This document shows positions 8,126-17,454 of a stretch of 64,000 nucleotides of DNA, one piece after another. Source of the DNA: Pseudanabaena sp. FACHB-1998 (lineage in GTDB: Bacteria; Cyanobacteriota; Cyanobacteriia; Pseudanabaenales; Pseudanabaenaceae); NCBI RefSeq assembly GCF_014696355.1, contig NZ_JACJQA010000033.1:62001-126000 (forward strand). Direction: 5' to 3'. How positions within the stretch are numbered: the first letter of the stretch is position 1; every line of letters begins with the position of its first letter. The position numbers and the translations under genes are program-made. The notes below the pieces were generated by a model, which saw nothing but the letters and a program-made list of their open reading frames with translations, was not told the DNA's origin and searched no databases.

Positions 8126-9388
8126 ATGCAGTCCCTAAATACTTTTAATACCCTTGATACACCTATTCGCAAAAATCTGACTGCGGTGTTTTGGTGTGGA
8201 CTGTTTTTTTGGTCAAGTCTAGCATCACAGTTACCGACTTTGCCTTTATATATCCGCAGCTTAACGCAGTCTTTTGATCAAATTGGAATTGTAATGGGTT
8301 CCTTTGCGATCGGGTTGTTAGTTTGTCGTTCCTATCTTGGCAGACTTTCTGATCGCAAGGGAAGACGTTACACCATGAGATTAGGATTGATTGTGGCGGC
8401 ACTAGTTCCTTTATGCTATGCCGTCATGCCCTCGATCCCGCTATTAATTTTCTTTCGAGCCATTCATGGCATTAGCATTGCGGCGTTTGCCTCAAGTTAT
8501 AGCGCGCTAATTACTGACCTTGCGCCTATTGAAAAACGCGGCGAAGTAATCGGTTATATGAGTTTAGTCAATCCTTTAGGATTGGCTTTTGGCCCTGCGC
8601 TGGGCGGATTAATGCAAGAAGCTTGGGGATATCAACCGCTCTTTATCACCTCTTCGTTGCTGGCTTTTGCGGGATTACTCATGACAACGCAGATCGCTGA
8701 CGAAAGGAAGATCGATTATCAAAAAGATACTCCTGCAAATGCTCACAAGACGGGCTTTTGGCAAACCTTTTTGCATCCTCGAGTTAGGGTTCCATCTACG
8801 GTCTTATTGCTAGTGGGGTTAGCTTTTGGGACGCTCAGCTCCTTTATGCCAATTCTCATGCAGCAAAAGAATATTACCCTCAATGCAGGCTTATTCTATA
8901 TGGCAGCCGCTTTATCAGGGTTTATTATTCGTTTTCCTGTGGGAAGACTGAGCGATGAATGGGGACGTGGAATTTTTATTTCTATGGGGATAGTTTTCTA
9001 TGCGCTATCGATGGGAATTATCTATTTTGCCAGTCACGACTATGAATTTTTGTTATCAGGCATTGCTGAAGGAATCGGTTCGGGAGTAGTGATTCCAGCG
9101 ATTGTGGCTTTACTTGCCGATCGCACTGTTCCTCAAGAAAGGGGCTATGTGTTTGGCATGACATGGATTGGCTTTGATGTGGGCATTGCGATCGCTGGGC
9201 CCACCATGGGCAAAATGATTGCTTGGGTCGGCATTACCAATATTTTTGGGATCGCCACGGGGCTTTGTCTACTGGGGTTAGTAATTTTTGCCACCCAATC
9301 TAACAAGACGGTAACTGAGTCCTTTAGGTTCGCGATCGGACAAACTCGCGATCGCTACGCTCTGAAAACTCAAATAAAACCAGCATAA
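8126..9388 (+). CDS. MFS transporter
   Basis: This 420-residue protein has twelve hydrophobic segments and the major facilitator loop 2-3 motif CRSYLGRLSDRKGRRYTMRLG near residues 69-89 (G-x-L-S-D-R-x-G-R). A related motif recurs between helices 8 and 9 (RFPVGRLSDEWGRGIF). It resembles the proton-driven drug/metabolite exporter group; the substrate cannot be told from sequence. It lies between the helicase and the convergent pmbA gene and shares a bidirectional terminator with pmbA that includes both stop codons. Confidence 0.88.
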   Translation: MQSLNTFNTLDTPIRKNLTAVFWCGLFFWSSLASQLPTLPLYIRSLTQSFDQIGIVMGSFAIGLLVCRSYLGRLSDRKGRRYTMRLGLIVAALVPLCYAVMPSIPLLIFFRAIHGISIAAFASSYSALITDLAPIEKRGEVIGYMSLVNPLGLAFGPALGGLMQEAWGYQPLFITSSLLAFAGLLMTTQIADERKIDYQKDTPANAHKTGFWQTFLHPRVRVPSTVLLLVGLAFGTLSSFMPILMQQKNITLNAGLFYMAAALSGFIIRFPVGRLSDEWGRGIFISMGIVFYALSMGIIYFASHDYEFLLSGIAEGIGSGVVIPAIVALLADRTVPQERGYVFGMTWIGFDVGIAIAGPTMGKMIAWVGITNIFGIATGLCLLGLVIFATQSNKTVTESFRFAIGQTRDRYALKTQIKPA

Positions 9389-9420
9389 AAAAAGCGGCGC
9401 AAAGCGCCGCTTTTTTTATG
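9384..9420. terminator. Bidirectional terminator, 17-bp perfect stem, loop AAA
   Basis: Arms 9384-9400 and 9404-9420 pair perfectly (GCGGCGC/GCGCCGC core with A7/T7 tracts). The stop codons of both flanking convergent genes lie in the arms. Confidence 0.92.
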
Positions 9421-10780
9421 CTTCCCCTGTAATTGAGAGACCTTCTACCCATATCTGAGGCGCAACACCTGAAGGCGTAATTTTTACGGTTGGTTCTACA
9501 TAAACTATGGACTTAAGCAAATCTAAGATATCGCCTGCAACAGTTGCCGACTCGATGCTTACCAGATTGCCTTTATTAATCATCCACCCATCAAAGGGCA
9601 ATGAGAATGAACCTTGGGAAGACTGAACACCTGCATGAAGAGCTTGAAGGTCATCAATCAAAAGAGCATTCTCAACGGTTGCCATGTCATAAACTTTTTC
9701 GTTGGAAGCATTAGCCGCACTACTCCGTTGAATATGGAAGAAATTGGGACTAACGGATACCTTAGCACCTACACTCCCATTTCCAGTAGGTTTAGCATTC
9801 AAGCGTCTTGCAGTTACAGAACTATGCAAAAAGTTAGTTAAAATCCCATTGCTAATTAAGGGGGTGAGACGAGTGGGCGTACCCTCCCCATCAAAGGTTG
9901 ATGCCCCAATATTACCAATATGTAATTCATCATCACTCACATCAAGGAGAGGCGAAGCAATTTGCGAGCCAATGGATTCAGGAGTGGAAAGACTGTTTTT
10001 ATCGAGAATGCTCTGAGCGTTAAATAGGCTAGAAAAAGCACTGATGAGACTTAAGAAGGCTTCAGGAGAAAAGACAACTAAGTATTTGCCAGACTTAATT
10101 TTTTCATAGTTCAAATGACTGATCGTTTTCTCCGCAGTTTCCGTAACGCAGCCCTTAACATCTAAATTCGCAAAGTCACGACTAACGCGATAGGCTCCCG
10201 CACTACGAGGTTTTCTATCCTCTTGATCAGTTTTGGTGTAGAGATAAATGGAGCTATAGGAGTTGCTCTCGTTTCGCATTGCGCCATCACTATTGAGATA
10301 GAAGCGGCTGAGATCGCGTTGAGAAAGTCCATTATAGGGAACTCCCACGATCGCAGGATGAGCCGATAGTAGTTCTTGTTCGGCTGTTAAAAGAGTCTCG
10401 ACTAATTGCTCGATTGCAGGTGCTGGTGCGGTTTGAGATTCCCGATCAGGAATATTGGCGATCGCTTCGGGACTAAAATCAGGAATATTTTCTTTAGCAC
10501 CAAAAAAACTGGCTTCATGGGCGCTTTGGAGAGCAAGTTCTAAGCCAACGCGATCAATGTTTGTGGTAGAAGTAACGCCGACAGTCCCTTCATTGTTCCA
10601 AACTCTTACCGTGATACTAGCCCGATTAGAAGCAGACACTTGTTTTGGTGCGCCACTATCGACTTCCGCACTGGTTTCATCAATGATTGCGCCATAAATA
10701 TCAAATTTTTTAATTCCTAATTTGCTGGCGGTCTCTTTGGCATCGGAGACTAACTTTTCCACACTGAGCGCTGATGACAT
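9416..10780 (-). CDS. pmbA: PmbA/TldE-type component of the TldD-TldE protease
   Basis: The 454-residue protein belongs to the TldD/PmbA (U62) family. It lacks the HExxxH zinc motif of TldD and has the PmbA-like order: N-terminal alpha-beta half with an ASNRASITVRVW strand, the central DRKPRSAGAYRVSRDFANLD region, and the C-terminal STFDGEGTPTRLTPLISNGILTNFLHSS block. In the heterodimer, PmbA/TldE accompanies the zinc subunit TldD to degrade unfolded or leader peptides. A TldD partner is not in this window. It is divergent from the UvrD-like gene. Confidence 0.88.
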   Translation of the reverse strand: MSSALSVEKLVSDAKETASKLGIKKFDIYGAIIDETSAEVDSGAPKQVSASNRASITVRVWNNEGTVGVTSTTNIDRVGLELALQSAHEASFFGAKENIPDFSPEAIANIPDRESQTAPAPAIEQLVETLLTAEQELLSAHPAIVGVPYNGLSQRDLSRFYLNSDGAMRNESNSYSSIYLYTKTDQEDRKPRSAGAYRVSRDFANLDVKGCVTETAEKTISHLNYEKIKSGKYLVVFSPEAFLSLISAFSSLFNAQSILDKNSLSTPESIGSQIASPLLDVSDDELHIGNIGASTFDGEGTPTRLTPLISNGILTNFLHSSVTARRLNAKPTGNGSVGAKVSVSPNFFHIQRSSAANASNEKVYDMATVENALLIDDLQALHAGVQSSQGSFSLPFDGWMINKGNLVSIESATVAGDILDLLKSIVYVEPTVKITPSGVAPQIWVEGLSITGEA

Positions 10781-10892
10781 AAACCCTTATTCGTTTTTAA
10801 TTTTTTGTTGCTTATTAATATCATCATAGCAATCTAAAATCCAGAAATTTGTAATCACCATATAATGTTGAAACCAAAACAAAACCCAAGGA

Positions 10893-10981
10893 AGAGTTGC
10901 AGCGCTTTGCGCCGTAACTCTCCTTTGCCTCTCAAGAATTAGTGGTGCAGCACAAAGCGTTACACCACTAATTCTTGAGAG
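10893..10981. repeat. Two adjacent inverted repeats upstream of the UvrD-like gene
   Basis: An imperfect stem at 10893-10921 has the GCAGCGC-TTT-GCGCCG core. A longer stem at 10929-10981 has 18 perfect base pairs (TCTCAAGAATTAGTGGTG) around a 15-nt centre. The AAGAATTAG block is shared with the elements at 24804 and 33132. Confidence 0.75.
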
Positions 10982-11042
10982 ACAGGGAGGATATGGTACT
11001 AATTTAGATAGCTGAGCCTAACAAATTCGTAATAAATCGTCT

Positions 11043-13352
11043 ATGGTTTCGACTGAAGCTCTCAATGAATTACGCAAGACCCTCCGCAAAGGTCAGCAGG
11101 CGATGGCGGACTGGCAAGGTGGTGAGTTAGCAGTCGCGGCTGTGCCGGGGGCAGGGAAGTCAACGGGGATGGCAGTCGCGGCGGCGATCGCGATCGCCAA
11201 GTTCCAACTGCATCGCCAAAAGCAATTAGTAATTGTCACCTTTACGCGATCGGCGGTAAGCAACATTCGCAAAAAAGTATCGGAACTTTTAAAAAATTTG
11301 CGATTGCCCCAGAGTGCCTTTACGGTGAGTACTTTGCATAGTTTGGCTTATACCATAGCGAGTCATCATCGCGAATTATCAGGATTTGGTGCAGGTGAAA
11401 CGATAATTGTTTCGGAATCTCAAAAGCAGCGCTTAATTCGCAATGCTACGAATCTCTGGGTAAAAGAGAATCCAAAGTTGTACGATCTCCTCCTTGAAGG
11501 TAGAAGCTTTGATGGAGAAGATACAGAACGCTTGCGGCGACAGACGGTATTACGCACCGATGTTTTGCCTAGCTTAGCAAGAGAAGCGATCGCTACGGCA
11601 AAAAGTTCAGGATTGAGTCCCGCCAATTTGCGCGAAGTGGAAGCTGCCGATGGTGGCTATATTCTAGACATTGCGGCAGGACTCTATGAAACCTATGAGC
11701 GACTATTGCGCCAAGAAGGAGCGATCGATTATGACGACATGATTTTAGGCGCTTTGAGAGTGTTGCAAAATGACAGCGTTCGCAAATATTGGCAAGAAAA
11801 AGTTTTTGCTGTATTTGAAGACGAAGCTCAAGACTCTTCGCCATTGCAGACCAAATTATTAGAAATTCTTGCCCTCACCCCTCAGATCCCTCTCCCTCTG
11901 AGAGAAGAAGAGCAAGTTCCCTTTCTCCCAAACTTCTCTGGGAGAATCAGTGAGAATGATGGACTAAAAAATTTAATGCGGGTGGGCGATCCTAATCAGG
12001 CAATTAATTCAACTTTTACGCCTGCCGATCCGCGCTTTTTTAATGAGTTTTGCGATCGCTGCCAAAAATTCTCGCAACTCTCAACCCTCGATCAAGCGGG
12101 GCGGAGCAACCGAAATATCATGCGGGCGGCAAACTTTGTCTTACATTGGGTCAATCATTCCCCCGAATATGCCAAAAACGAAAAACCCTTTCGCACTCAA
12201 AAAATCCGTCCTGTAGATGCGGACGATCCACAGGCAAATGCGAATCCTGAAGCAATTGGGAATGGAGTGGAGATCTATGCCCCCGATAGCATTGAGCAGG
12301 AAATTGAGATGATTGGGTTACGCATTAAAAAGCTGTATGAACAAGACCCCAAGCTAAGTATGGCGATTTTGGTGCGTCAGCATAATCAAGGGCGTTTTGT
12401 GGCGGAGTCTTTGGCATGGCTGACTAAGGAATATGACATTAAAATCTATGATGTCGAGCAGAGCGATCGGCGATCGCGTGTGCCGATGGATATGTTGGCG
12501 ATTTTGCAATTTATGGAACGTCCCCATTCGCCCGACAATCTCAAATCTGCCTTGGATGTTCTTAAGGAGCGTCAAAAAATCTCTTCCCAACAAGACCTCA
12601 ATTTCTTAGCTAGTAATCCCGAAAAGTTTCTCTATCCGACCTTACTAGATGCACCTCTAACTGCTCTGGCATTGGAAACCCAAGCAAAATGTGTCGGGCT
12701 TCTCCGTGCAAAAATAGAACTTCCTTTATATAATCTCATCCCATTTATTGCCTTTGCACTCTATGACGATGAAGCAGGACTTTTAGCCACGGCTGACAAA
12801 TTAGGCGATCGCCTCAATCAGCAACTAGTAGGCAATTATTCTATGCAAACGGTGATTGAAAGCCTGAAGGAAATCGTGGATTCAGAAAACTTTGAAGCGG
12901 TGGAAGATGAAAACCTCGAAGGGCGCTACATGACAGGAGGGCAGTTGACGATCATCAGTCTCCACAAAGCTAAAGGACTAGATTGGGATGTGGTCTTTAT
13001 GCCCTTTTTGCATAAACGTCTTTGTCCGGGGGAAGCCTATATTCCTGAAGCGGTCAAGTTTTTAGGAGATTTCGGTTTGCCCGATGTGACAAGAGCGCAA
13101 ATCCGAGCGATCATCCATGAGGATGTCATTCCTAACGCTGAAGAGGCTTGGAAACAATGTAGCTATCTCAAACAGGCGGAAGAGTTTCGGCTGCTCTATG
13201 TGGGTATGACTCGTGCCAAAAAGTTGTTATGGCTATCGGCGGCTCAATCTGCGCCCTTTAGTTGGAATACCCTTGAAAATCGCACTGAAAATGCTCCCAT
13301 TTGTCCTGCGATCGCTGAGTTAGCTCGCAAATTTCCTGAATTTCAAGAATAA
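11043..13352 (+). CDS. UvrD/Rep-like superfamily 1 helicase
   Basis: This 769-residue SF1A DNA helicase has Walker A VPGAGKST at about 34-41, motif II VFEDEAQD near 257, motif III GDPNQAINSTF near 314, motif V ISLHKAKGLDWDVVF near 640 and motif VI LLYVGMTRAKKLLW near 718. It probably unwinds or remodels DNA in repair or replication; it is a divergent cyanobacterial member and not clearly UvrD, Rep or PcrA. Odd feature: between motifs II and III, residues about 276-304 (LPLREEEQVPFLPNFSGRI) are encoded by repeat-like DNA (11868-11955) resembling the CCCTCACCCC...GAGAG intergenic palindrome. They look like an in-frame insertion. Confidence 0.87.
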   Translation: MVSTEALNELRKTLRKGQQAMADWQGGELAVAAVPGAGKSTGMAVAAAIAIAKFQLHRQKQLVIVTFTRSAVSNIRKKVSELLKNLRLPQSAFTVSTLHSLAYTIASHHRELSGFGAGETIIVSESQKQRLIRNATNLWVKENPKLYDLLLEGRSFDGEDTERLRRQTVLRTDVLPSLAREAIATAKSSGLSPANLREVEAADGGYILDIAAGLYETYERLLRQEGAIDYDDMILGALRVLQNDSVRKYWQEKVFAVFEDEAQDSSPLQTKLLEILALTPQIPLPLREEEQVPFLPNFSGRISENDGLKNLMRVGDPNQAINSTFTPADPRFFNEFCDRCQKFSQLSTLDQAGRSNRNIMRAANFVLHWVNHSPEYAKNEKPFRTQKIRPVDADDPQANANPEAIGNGVEIYAPDSIEQEIEMIGLRIKKLYEQDPKLSMAILVRQHNQGRFVAESLAWLTKEYDIKIYDVEQSDRRSRVPMDMLAILQFMERPHSPDNLKSALDVLKERQKISSQQDLNFLASNPEKFLYPTLLDAPLTALALETQAKCVGLLRAKIELPLYNLIPFIAFALYDDEAGLLATADKLGDRLNQQLVGNYSMQTVIESLKEIVDSENFEAVEDENLEGRYMTGGQLTIISLHKAKGLDWDVVFMPFLHKRLCPGEAYIPEAVKFLGDFGLPDVTRAQIRAIIHEDVIPNAEEAWKQCSYLKQAEEFRLLYVGMTRAKKLLWLSAAQSAPFSWNTLENRTENAPICPAIAELARKFPEFQE

Positions 13353-13396
13353 TTTCACAGGGTGAAATTATTCTACAGGCTGACCCGTGAGTAAGT

Positions 13397-13467
13397 ACTC
13401 TCTTCCCGATGAAAGATTAGTGGTGCGGCGCAAAGCGCCGCACCACTAATCCTTGGGTGAGAAAGTA
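13397..13467. repeat. MITE-like element with 17-bp perfect palindrome
   Basis: The inner palindrome 13415-13431/13435-13451 (GATTAGTGGTGCGGCGC, loop AAA) lies between TACTCTCTTCCCGATG and GGGTGAGAAAGTA, degenerate forms of the TACTCCCTTCCCAG ends. It separates the convergent helicase and 46-aa genes. Confidence 0.75.
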
Positions 13468-13476
13468 AGCTTCGTT

Positions 13477-13617
13477 TTAATAGTTGCTATCAGCGACACA
13501 AATCCCCTGACATTTAATTCCGTTAGTTGCAGTCCTCAAACAATGACTACAAAGTACTTCTTCAGTTTTATTTTTGTTAGTTGACTGATTTTTGTCTTGA
13601 GATTTATCAGTTTGCAT
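13477..13617 (-). CDS. Four-cysteine mini-protein, 46 aa
   Basis: From ATG 13617, 46 residues are encoded: a hydrophilic Lys/Asn/Gln-rich N-terminus, then VLCSHCLRTATNGIKCQGIC and the ending VADSNY. The Cys-x2-Cys-x9-Cys-x3-Cys spacing suggests a small zinc ribbon or knuckle. The Arg-Thr-x2-Asn-Gly-x2-Cys and CVADS patterns look like a conserved short cyanobacterial family that I believe exists but cannot name. The frame is open upstream to 13680, but the extra residues are hydrophobic and unlike the rest. Confidence 0.55.
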   Translation of the reverse strand: MQTDKSQDKNQSTNKNKTEEVLCSHCLRTATNGIKCQGICVADSNY

Positions 13618-14115
13618 AAGTCTTTTGAGAATTAGATTTGAGGATGAGATTGCTCTTACTAGTGTTACAGCAAAACACAAAATGACTTAGCCATTTTATG
13701 TTTTGCTATGGCTATTGCTAAGTGGATGAGCACAAATCAACCTCATGGGAAGGCGACGCTTTGGGCTGCTTCATCAAAACCCAAGAAGTGAGTGGCGGCG
13801 CTTCGCGTCGCTACTCACTTCTTGGGTTTTGATTTGTCATAAAGCAAGTGACCACAGCTATAAATGCCCAGAAACTAATTGAGTAATCTTTTAGGGAATT
13901 TATCGGAGATTTAAGAAAATGAAAAAAAAATGCAACCTTATTAAGAATTAAATTTTGCATCCAAAAATTTACAAAAATTAACTCGATATTAAATCCTCTT
14001 AATAATTTCTAAGGATTCGGTGTTCGCATTACTTGCAACGATCCCCGCAAAGATAGACAATGTTTGCATTCAGAAAAGTATGTAAATAAAAAAGCCAAGA
14101 TAATCCGAAGAATTT
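13618..14115. other. Intergenic region holding a palindrome and the glgC leader
   Basis: Apart from the palindrome at 13773-13833, no gene is visible. The 280 bp before glgC are strongly AT-rich (A9 run near 13921) and probably contain its promoter and leader. Confidence 0.5.
13773..13833. repeat. 28-bp palindrome, (TAC)CAAAACC family
   Basis: Arms ATCAAAACCCAAGAAGTGAG... pair almost perfectly around CTTCG, with the GTGGCGGCG core also found at 23099 and 50387. Confidence 0.85.
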
Positions 14116-15405
14116 ATGAAAAATGTACTGGCTATCATTCTGGGCGGTGGACAGGGAAGCCGACTATATCCCCTCACAAAGACAAGAGCCAAACCCGCAG
14201 TCCCCGTCGCAGGAAAATATCGACTCATCGACATTCCTGTAAGTAATTGCATCAACTCAGGAATCGAAAAAATCTATATCCTGACGCAGTTTAACTCCGC
14301 ATCTCTCAACCGCCACGTCAATCAAGCCTATCGTCCCGCCTCATATTCTGATGGATTTGTAGAAATTCTCGCCGCACAGCAAACACCCGACAGTCCTGAT
14401 TGGTTTCAAGGCACAGCCGACGCAGTCCGTCGCTATGCATGGCTTTTAGAATCATGGAATGTCAGCGAGTACTTGATCCTATCGGGCGATCATCTGTACA
14501 ACATGGATTATGAGAAATTTGTCAGACATCACCGTGAGACTGGTGCAGACATTACTCTCTCTGTGCTGCCCGTTGATCAGAAAAAAGCTTCAGCTTTTGG
14601 TTTACTGAAAACTGACAGCGAAGGCAAGGTAATCAAATTCCTTGAAAAGCCTAAAGGTGAAGCTCTAGAGGGGATGCGCGTTGATACAACTAAACTTGGT
14701 CTAGATGCGACTGAGGCGATCGCCAATCCTTTCATAGCATCTATGGGTATCTATGTATTCAATAAGCAAGCAATGCTGAAATTGCTTGGTGAAAATCCTG
14801 AATACACCGACTTTGGCAAAGAAATTATTCCAGCCGCTATTCAAAACTTGAATGTACAGGCTTATCTTTACTCTGGCTACTGGGAAGACATTGGAACTAT
14901 TGAGTCCTTTTACCAAGCAAATCTAGACTTAACTCGTCACCCAGCAACAGCCTTTAACTTCTACGAAACCAAAAAACCCATCTATACCCGCGCTCGCTAT
15001 CTACCACCTAGCAAGGTACATGACTGTAAAGTTAAAGACTCAGTTATTGGGGAGGGATGTTTGCTCAATCAAGCCACCATTACTAACTCAGTCGTGGGCA
15101 TTCGGATGCATATCGAAGCAAATTGCACCATTGAAGACACCTTACTAATGGGTTGTGACTTTTATCAACCTCAAGAGGAACGTGTAGTAGATCTCGCCAA
15201 TGATATAGTGCCGATGGGAATTGGGGAGAATACGACTATCCGTCGCGCCATTATTGATAAGAATGCCAGAATTGGCAAGAATGTGCAGATTATCAATAAA
15301 GACCGTATCCAAGATGCCAATCGCGAAGATCAAGGCTACTGTATTTGCAATGGTATTGTTGTGGTCGTCAAAAATGCTGTCATTCCTGATAACACGATTA
15401 TCTAA
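14116..15405 (+). CDS. glgC: Glucose-1-phosphate adenylyltransferase
   Basis: The 429-residue ADP-glucose pyrophosphorylase makes ADP-glucose from glucose-1-phosphate and ATP, the committed step of glycogen synthesis. The N-terminal nucleotidyltransferase motif [20 protein letters not shown] lies at about residues 10-29. The catalytic [10 protein letters not shown] and the substrate-binding FLEKPKG follow, and a C-terminal left-handed beta-helix ([28 protein letters not shown]-like hexapeptides) carries the 3-phosphoglycerate regulatory region. Length matches the cyanobacterial homotetramer enzyme. It is monocistronic, ended by the hairpins at 15436-15537. Confidence 0.97.
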   Translation: MKNVLAIILGGGQGSRLYPLTKTRAKPAVPVAGKYRLIDIPVSNCINSGIEKIYILTQFNSASLNRHVNQAYRPASYSDGFVEILAAQQTPDSPDWFQGTADAVRRYAWLLESWNVSEYLILSGDHLYNMDYEKFVRHHRETGADITLSVLPVDQKKASAFGLLKTDSEGKVIKFLEKPKGEALEGMRVDTTKLGLDATEAIANPFIASMGIYVFNKQAMLKLLGENPEYTDFGKEIIPAAIQNLNVQAYLYSGYWEDIGTIESFYQANLDLTRHPATAFNFYETKKPIYTRARYLPPSKVHDCKVKDSVIGEGCLLNQATITNSVVGIRMHIEANCTIEDTLLMGCDFYQPQEERVVDLANDIVPMGIGENTTIRRAIIDKNARIGKNVQIINKDRIQDANREDQGYCICNGIVVVVKNAVIPDNTII

Positions 15406-15435
15406 ACAAAGTCTGCCCAAAGTGTAGCCTTTGCC

Positions 15436-15494
15436 TAGCAATCTAATGAGAGAAGGGCGGCGCTTTGCGCCGCCCTTCTCTCATTAGATTGCTA
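15436..15494. repeat. 28-bp perfect palindrome, loop TTT
   Basis: Arms 15436-15463 and 15467-15494 match perfectly (TAGCAATCTAATGAGAGAAG... with core GGGCGGCGC). It is one of the longest perfect stems in the window and sits after glgC. Confidence 0.92.
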
Positions 15495-15537
15495 TAAACA
15501 CAAAAGCCTTGCGCTGCAAGGCTTTTGTGTTTATAGC
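15491..15537. terminator. 22-bp perfect palindrome overlapping the end of gatA
   Basis: Arms GCTATAAACACAAAAGCCTT.../...GGCTTTTGTGTTTATAGC pair around GCT. The right arm includes the gatA stop codon and last codons, and the left arm shares four bases (GCTA) with the preceding palindrome. Confidence 0.85.
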
Positions 15538-16991
15538 GAAGGTTGGCGTTTGTGCCATTCCGTTGACTGCTCATAGCCATAGGCAACTTGCAGCAAAACA
15601 TCCTCACGCAAAACATTAGAAATCAATTGCAAACCAATAGGCATCCCCTTAGAGTCAAAACCGCAAGGAATGCTAATTCCCGGTAAACCTGCAAGGTTAA
15701 CAGGAATGGTCATCAAGTCGGACAAATACATTCCTAGAGGATCTTCGGTTTTACTGCCAGACTTAAAGGCTGTCGTAGGAGCAGTGGGGCAAACTAAAAC
15801 ATCAACTTGCTCAAAAGCTTTTTGGAAATCTTGAACAATTAAAGTTCTAACTTTTTGAGCCTTGAGGTAGTAGGCATCGTAATAGCCCGCCGACAGTACA
15901 TAAGTACCAATCATGATCCGTCGCTTTACCTCAGCACCAAAGCCCAGCTCTCGCGTATTTTCATACATACTCAAGAGGTTTTCCGCATTCTCATCGCGCA
16001 AGCCATACTTTACGCCGTCATAACGAGCGAGGTTGGCTGATGCCTCAGAGGGCGCAATGATGTAGTAGGTGGGCAAGCCATAGCGGAAACGCGGACAGGA
16101 AATTTCGTAGACCTCTGCACCCATGCTCTCGAAGTGGGCGATCGCCTTTCTGACAGTAGCTTCTACTTCGCTATCTAAACCTTCGCCGAAGGTTTCGGTA
16201 ATTACACCAATTTTTTTGCCCTTAAGGGATTGGGTTAAATCAGGGGTTAATAAAGCGGCATAGTCAGGAACTTCCGCCTTGATGCTGGTGGAGTCCTTGG
16301 GGTCATAACCTGCGATCGCCCCTAAGAAAATCGCTGCATCTTCAACAGTATTGGCAAAAGGTCCAATCTGATCGAGGGAGGAAGCAAAGGCAACTAATCC
16401 AAATCTGGAGACTAGTCCGTAAGTTGGCTTGAGTCCGACCACACCACAATAGGAAGCAGGTTGGCGGATCGAGCCGCCCGTATCCGAGCCTGTGGCAATT
16501 ACACATTCACCACTAGAAACTGCTGCTGCCGAACCACCTGATGATCCCCCCGGGACATAGTCCGTGTTCCAAGGATTCGTAGTTTTCGCGATCGCTGAGT
16601 TTTCTGTTGAGCTACCCATCGCAAATTCATCAAGATTAGTCTTACCCACCATCACGGCTCCAGCTTCGCGCAGTTTTGCCGTAATCGTCGCCTCATAGGG
16701 CGGCACAAAATTTCTGAGCATATTGGAGCCACAGGTAGTCGGCATTCCCTTGACACACATATTGTCTTTCATGCCAAGAGGGATACCTGCCAGCACTGGT
16801 AGATTTTCGCCTGCGGCGATCGCCGCATCAATAACTTTGGCTTGAGCGATCGCCACTTCAGGCGTAATGGTCACAAAACTATGTAATTTCGGTTCTAAGC
16901 GATCAATCCGATCTAAAAACTCTTGAGCAATTTCAGTTGCTGATCGCTCTTTATTGATTAAGGTTTGGCGAATTTGGGCGATCGATGACAT
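15531..16991 (-). CDS. gatA: Glutamyl/aspartyl-tRNA(Gln/Asn) amidotransferase subunit A
   Basis: The 486-residue amidase subunit of GatCAB releases ammonia from glutamine to convert Glu-tRNA(Gln) to Gln-tRNA(Gln). The catalytic Ser-cisSer-Lys triad is carried by GMKDNM (Lys about 76) and the amidase signature [14 protein letters not shown]...[16 protein letters not shown] near 150-187. The ATG at 16991 is preferred over an in-frame TTG two codons upstream, as [11 protein letters not shown] matches the family start. GatB and GatC are not nearby, so the complex is encoded at scattered loci, as is usual in cyanobacteria. Confidence 0.95.
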   Translation of the reverse strand: MSSIAQIRQTLINKERSATEIAQEFLDRIDRLEPKLHSFVTITPEVAIAQAKVIDAAIAAGENLPVLAGIPLGMKDNMCVKGMPTTCGSNMLRNFVPPYEATITAKLREAGAVMVGKTNLDEFAMGSSTENSAIAKTTNPWNTDYVPGGSSGGSAAAVSSGECVIATGSDTGGSIRQPASYCGVVGLKPTYGLVSRFGLVAFASSLDQIGPFANTVEDAAIFLGAIAGYDPKDSTSIKAEVPDYAALLTPDLTQSLKGKKIGVITETFGEGLDSEVEATVRKAIAHFESMGAEVYEISCPRFRYGLPTYYIIAPSEASANLARYDGVKYGLRDENAENLLSMYENTRELGFGAEVKRRIMIGTYVLSAGYYDAYYLKAQKVRTLIVQDFQKAFEQVDVLVCPTAPTTAFKSGSKTEDPLGMYLSDLMTIPVNLAGLPGISIPCGFDSKGMPIGLQLISNVLREDVLLQVAYGYEQSTEWHKRQPSL

Positions 16992-17064
16992 AAACAATCT
17001 GATGGGTTATTGGGCAGAATCCCAATTATAAAACCAAACTAGCTAATGCTAAGGAAGACGCAGT

Positions 17065-17117
17065 AAAATCATATTTTTTGTAGCGCGGCTTCGCCGCGCT
17101 ACAAAAAATATGATTTT
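17065..17117. repeat. 25-bp perfect palindrome, loop TTC
   Basis: Arms 17065-17089 and 17093-17117 are perfect (AAAATCATATTTTTTGTAGC..., core GCGCGGC-TTC-GCCGCGC). It lies between the gatA start and the Uma2 remnant. Confidence 0.9.
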
Positions 17118-17129
17118 GATTTAACGATT

Positions 17130-17404
17130 TCATTCACTGAGCCAGCTAAAAATAGTTTCTACGGTTAATTGCAAATCACTGGCAAAGTCTGGCATGGGTA
17201 AAACTTGTTCAAGGCGATCGTATATTTGCAAAGCTTGATTAGCGCGATAAATAAAAATCACCTCTTCATCAGGATCGAGTAGCTATGCTACTTCAGTTGC
17301 ATTTTCAAGGACAAACAATATTTTTTTGACTAACTTAGTTTGACTTTGATCTGGCGAAAGAATCTCAATCATCCAATCGGGTGCAAGGCTAATTCTAATA
17401 TTTT
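17130..17404 (-). pseudogene. Uma2-family (DUF820) endonuclease remnant with in-frame TAG
   Basis: Reading the minus strand, the frame gives LAPDWMIEILSPDQSQTKLV, then KKILFVLENATEVA-stop-LLDPDEEVIFIYRANQ and a tail ending IFSWLSE. This is the C-terminal half of a Uma2 restriction-like fold protein (PD-x(n)-EIxSP core). Two defects are visible: the N-terminal half (about 100 residues) is missing, with a stop codon at the 5' boundary, and a TAG occupies the position where family members have Trp before LLDPD (TGG to TAG would explain it). Uma2 genes are numerous and fast-decaying in cyanobacteria. Confidence 0.85.
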
Positions 17405-17454
17405 AAGCTACAAATTTAACTATTTTCTGGACAAGTACGAACAAAGCAAATACA

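Noticed and set aside
13773-13833. Possibility that the GC-core palindromes are parts of a CRISPR array
   Set aside because: Copies are scattered over 60 kb, not spaced by regular unique spacers, and no cas gene is nearby.
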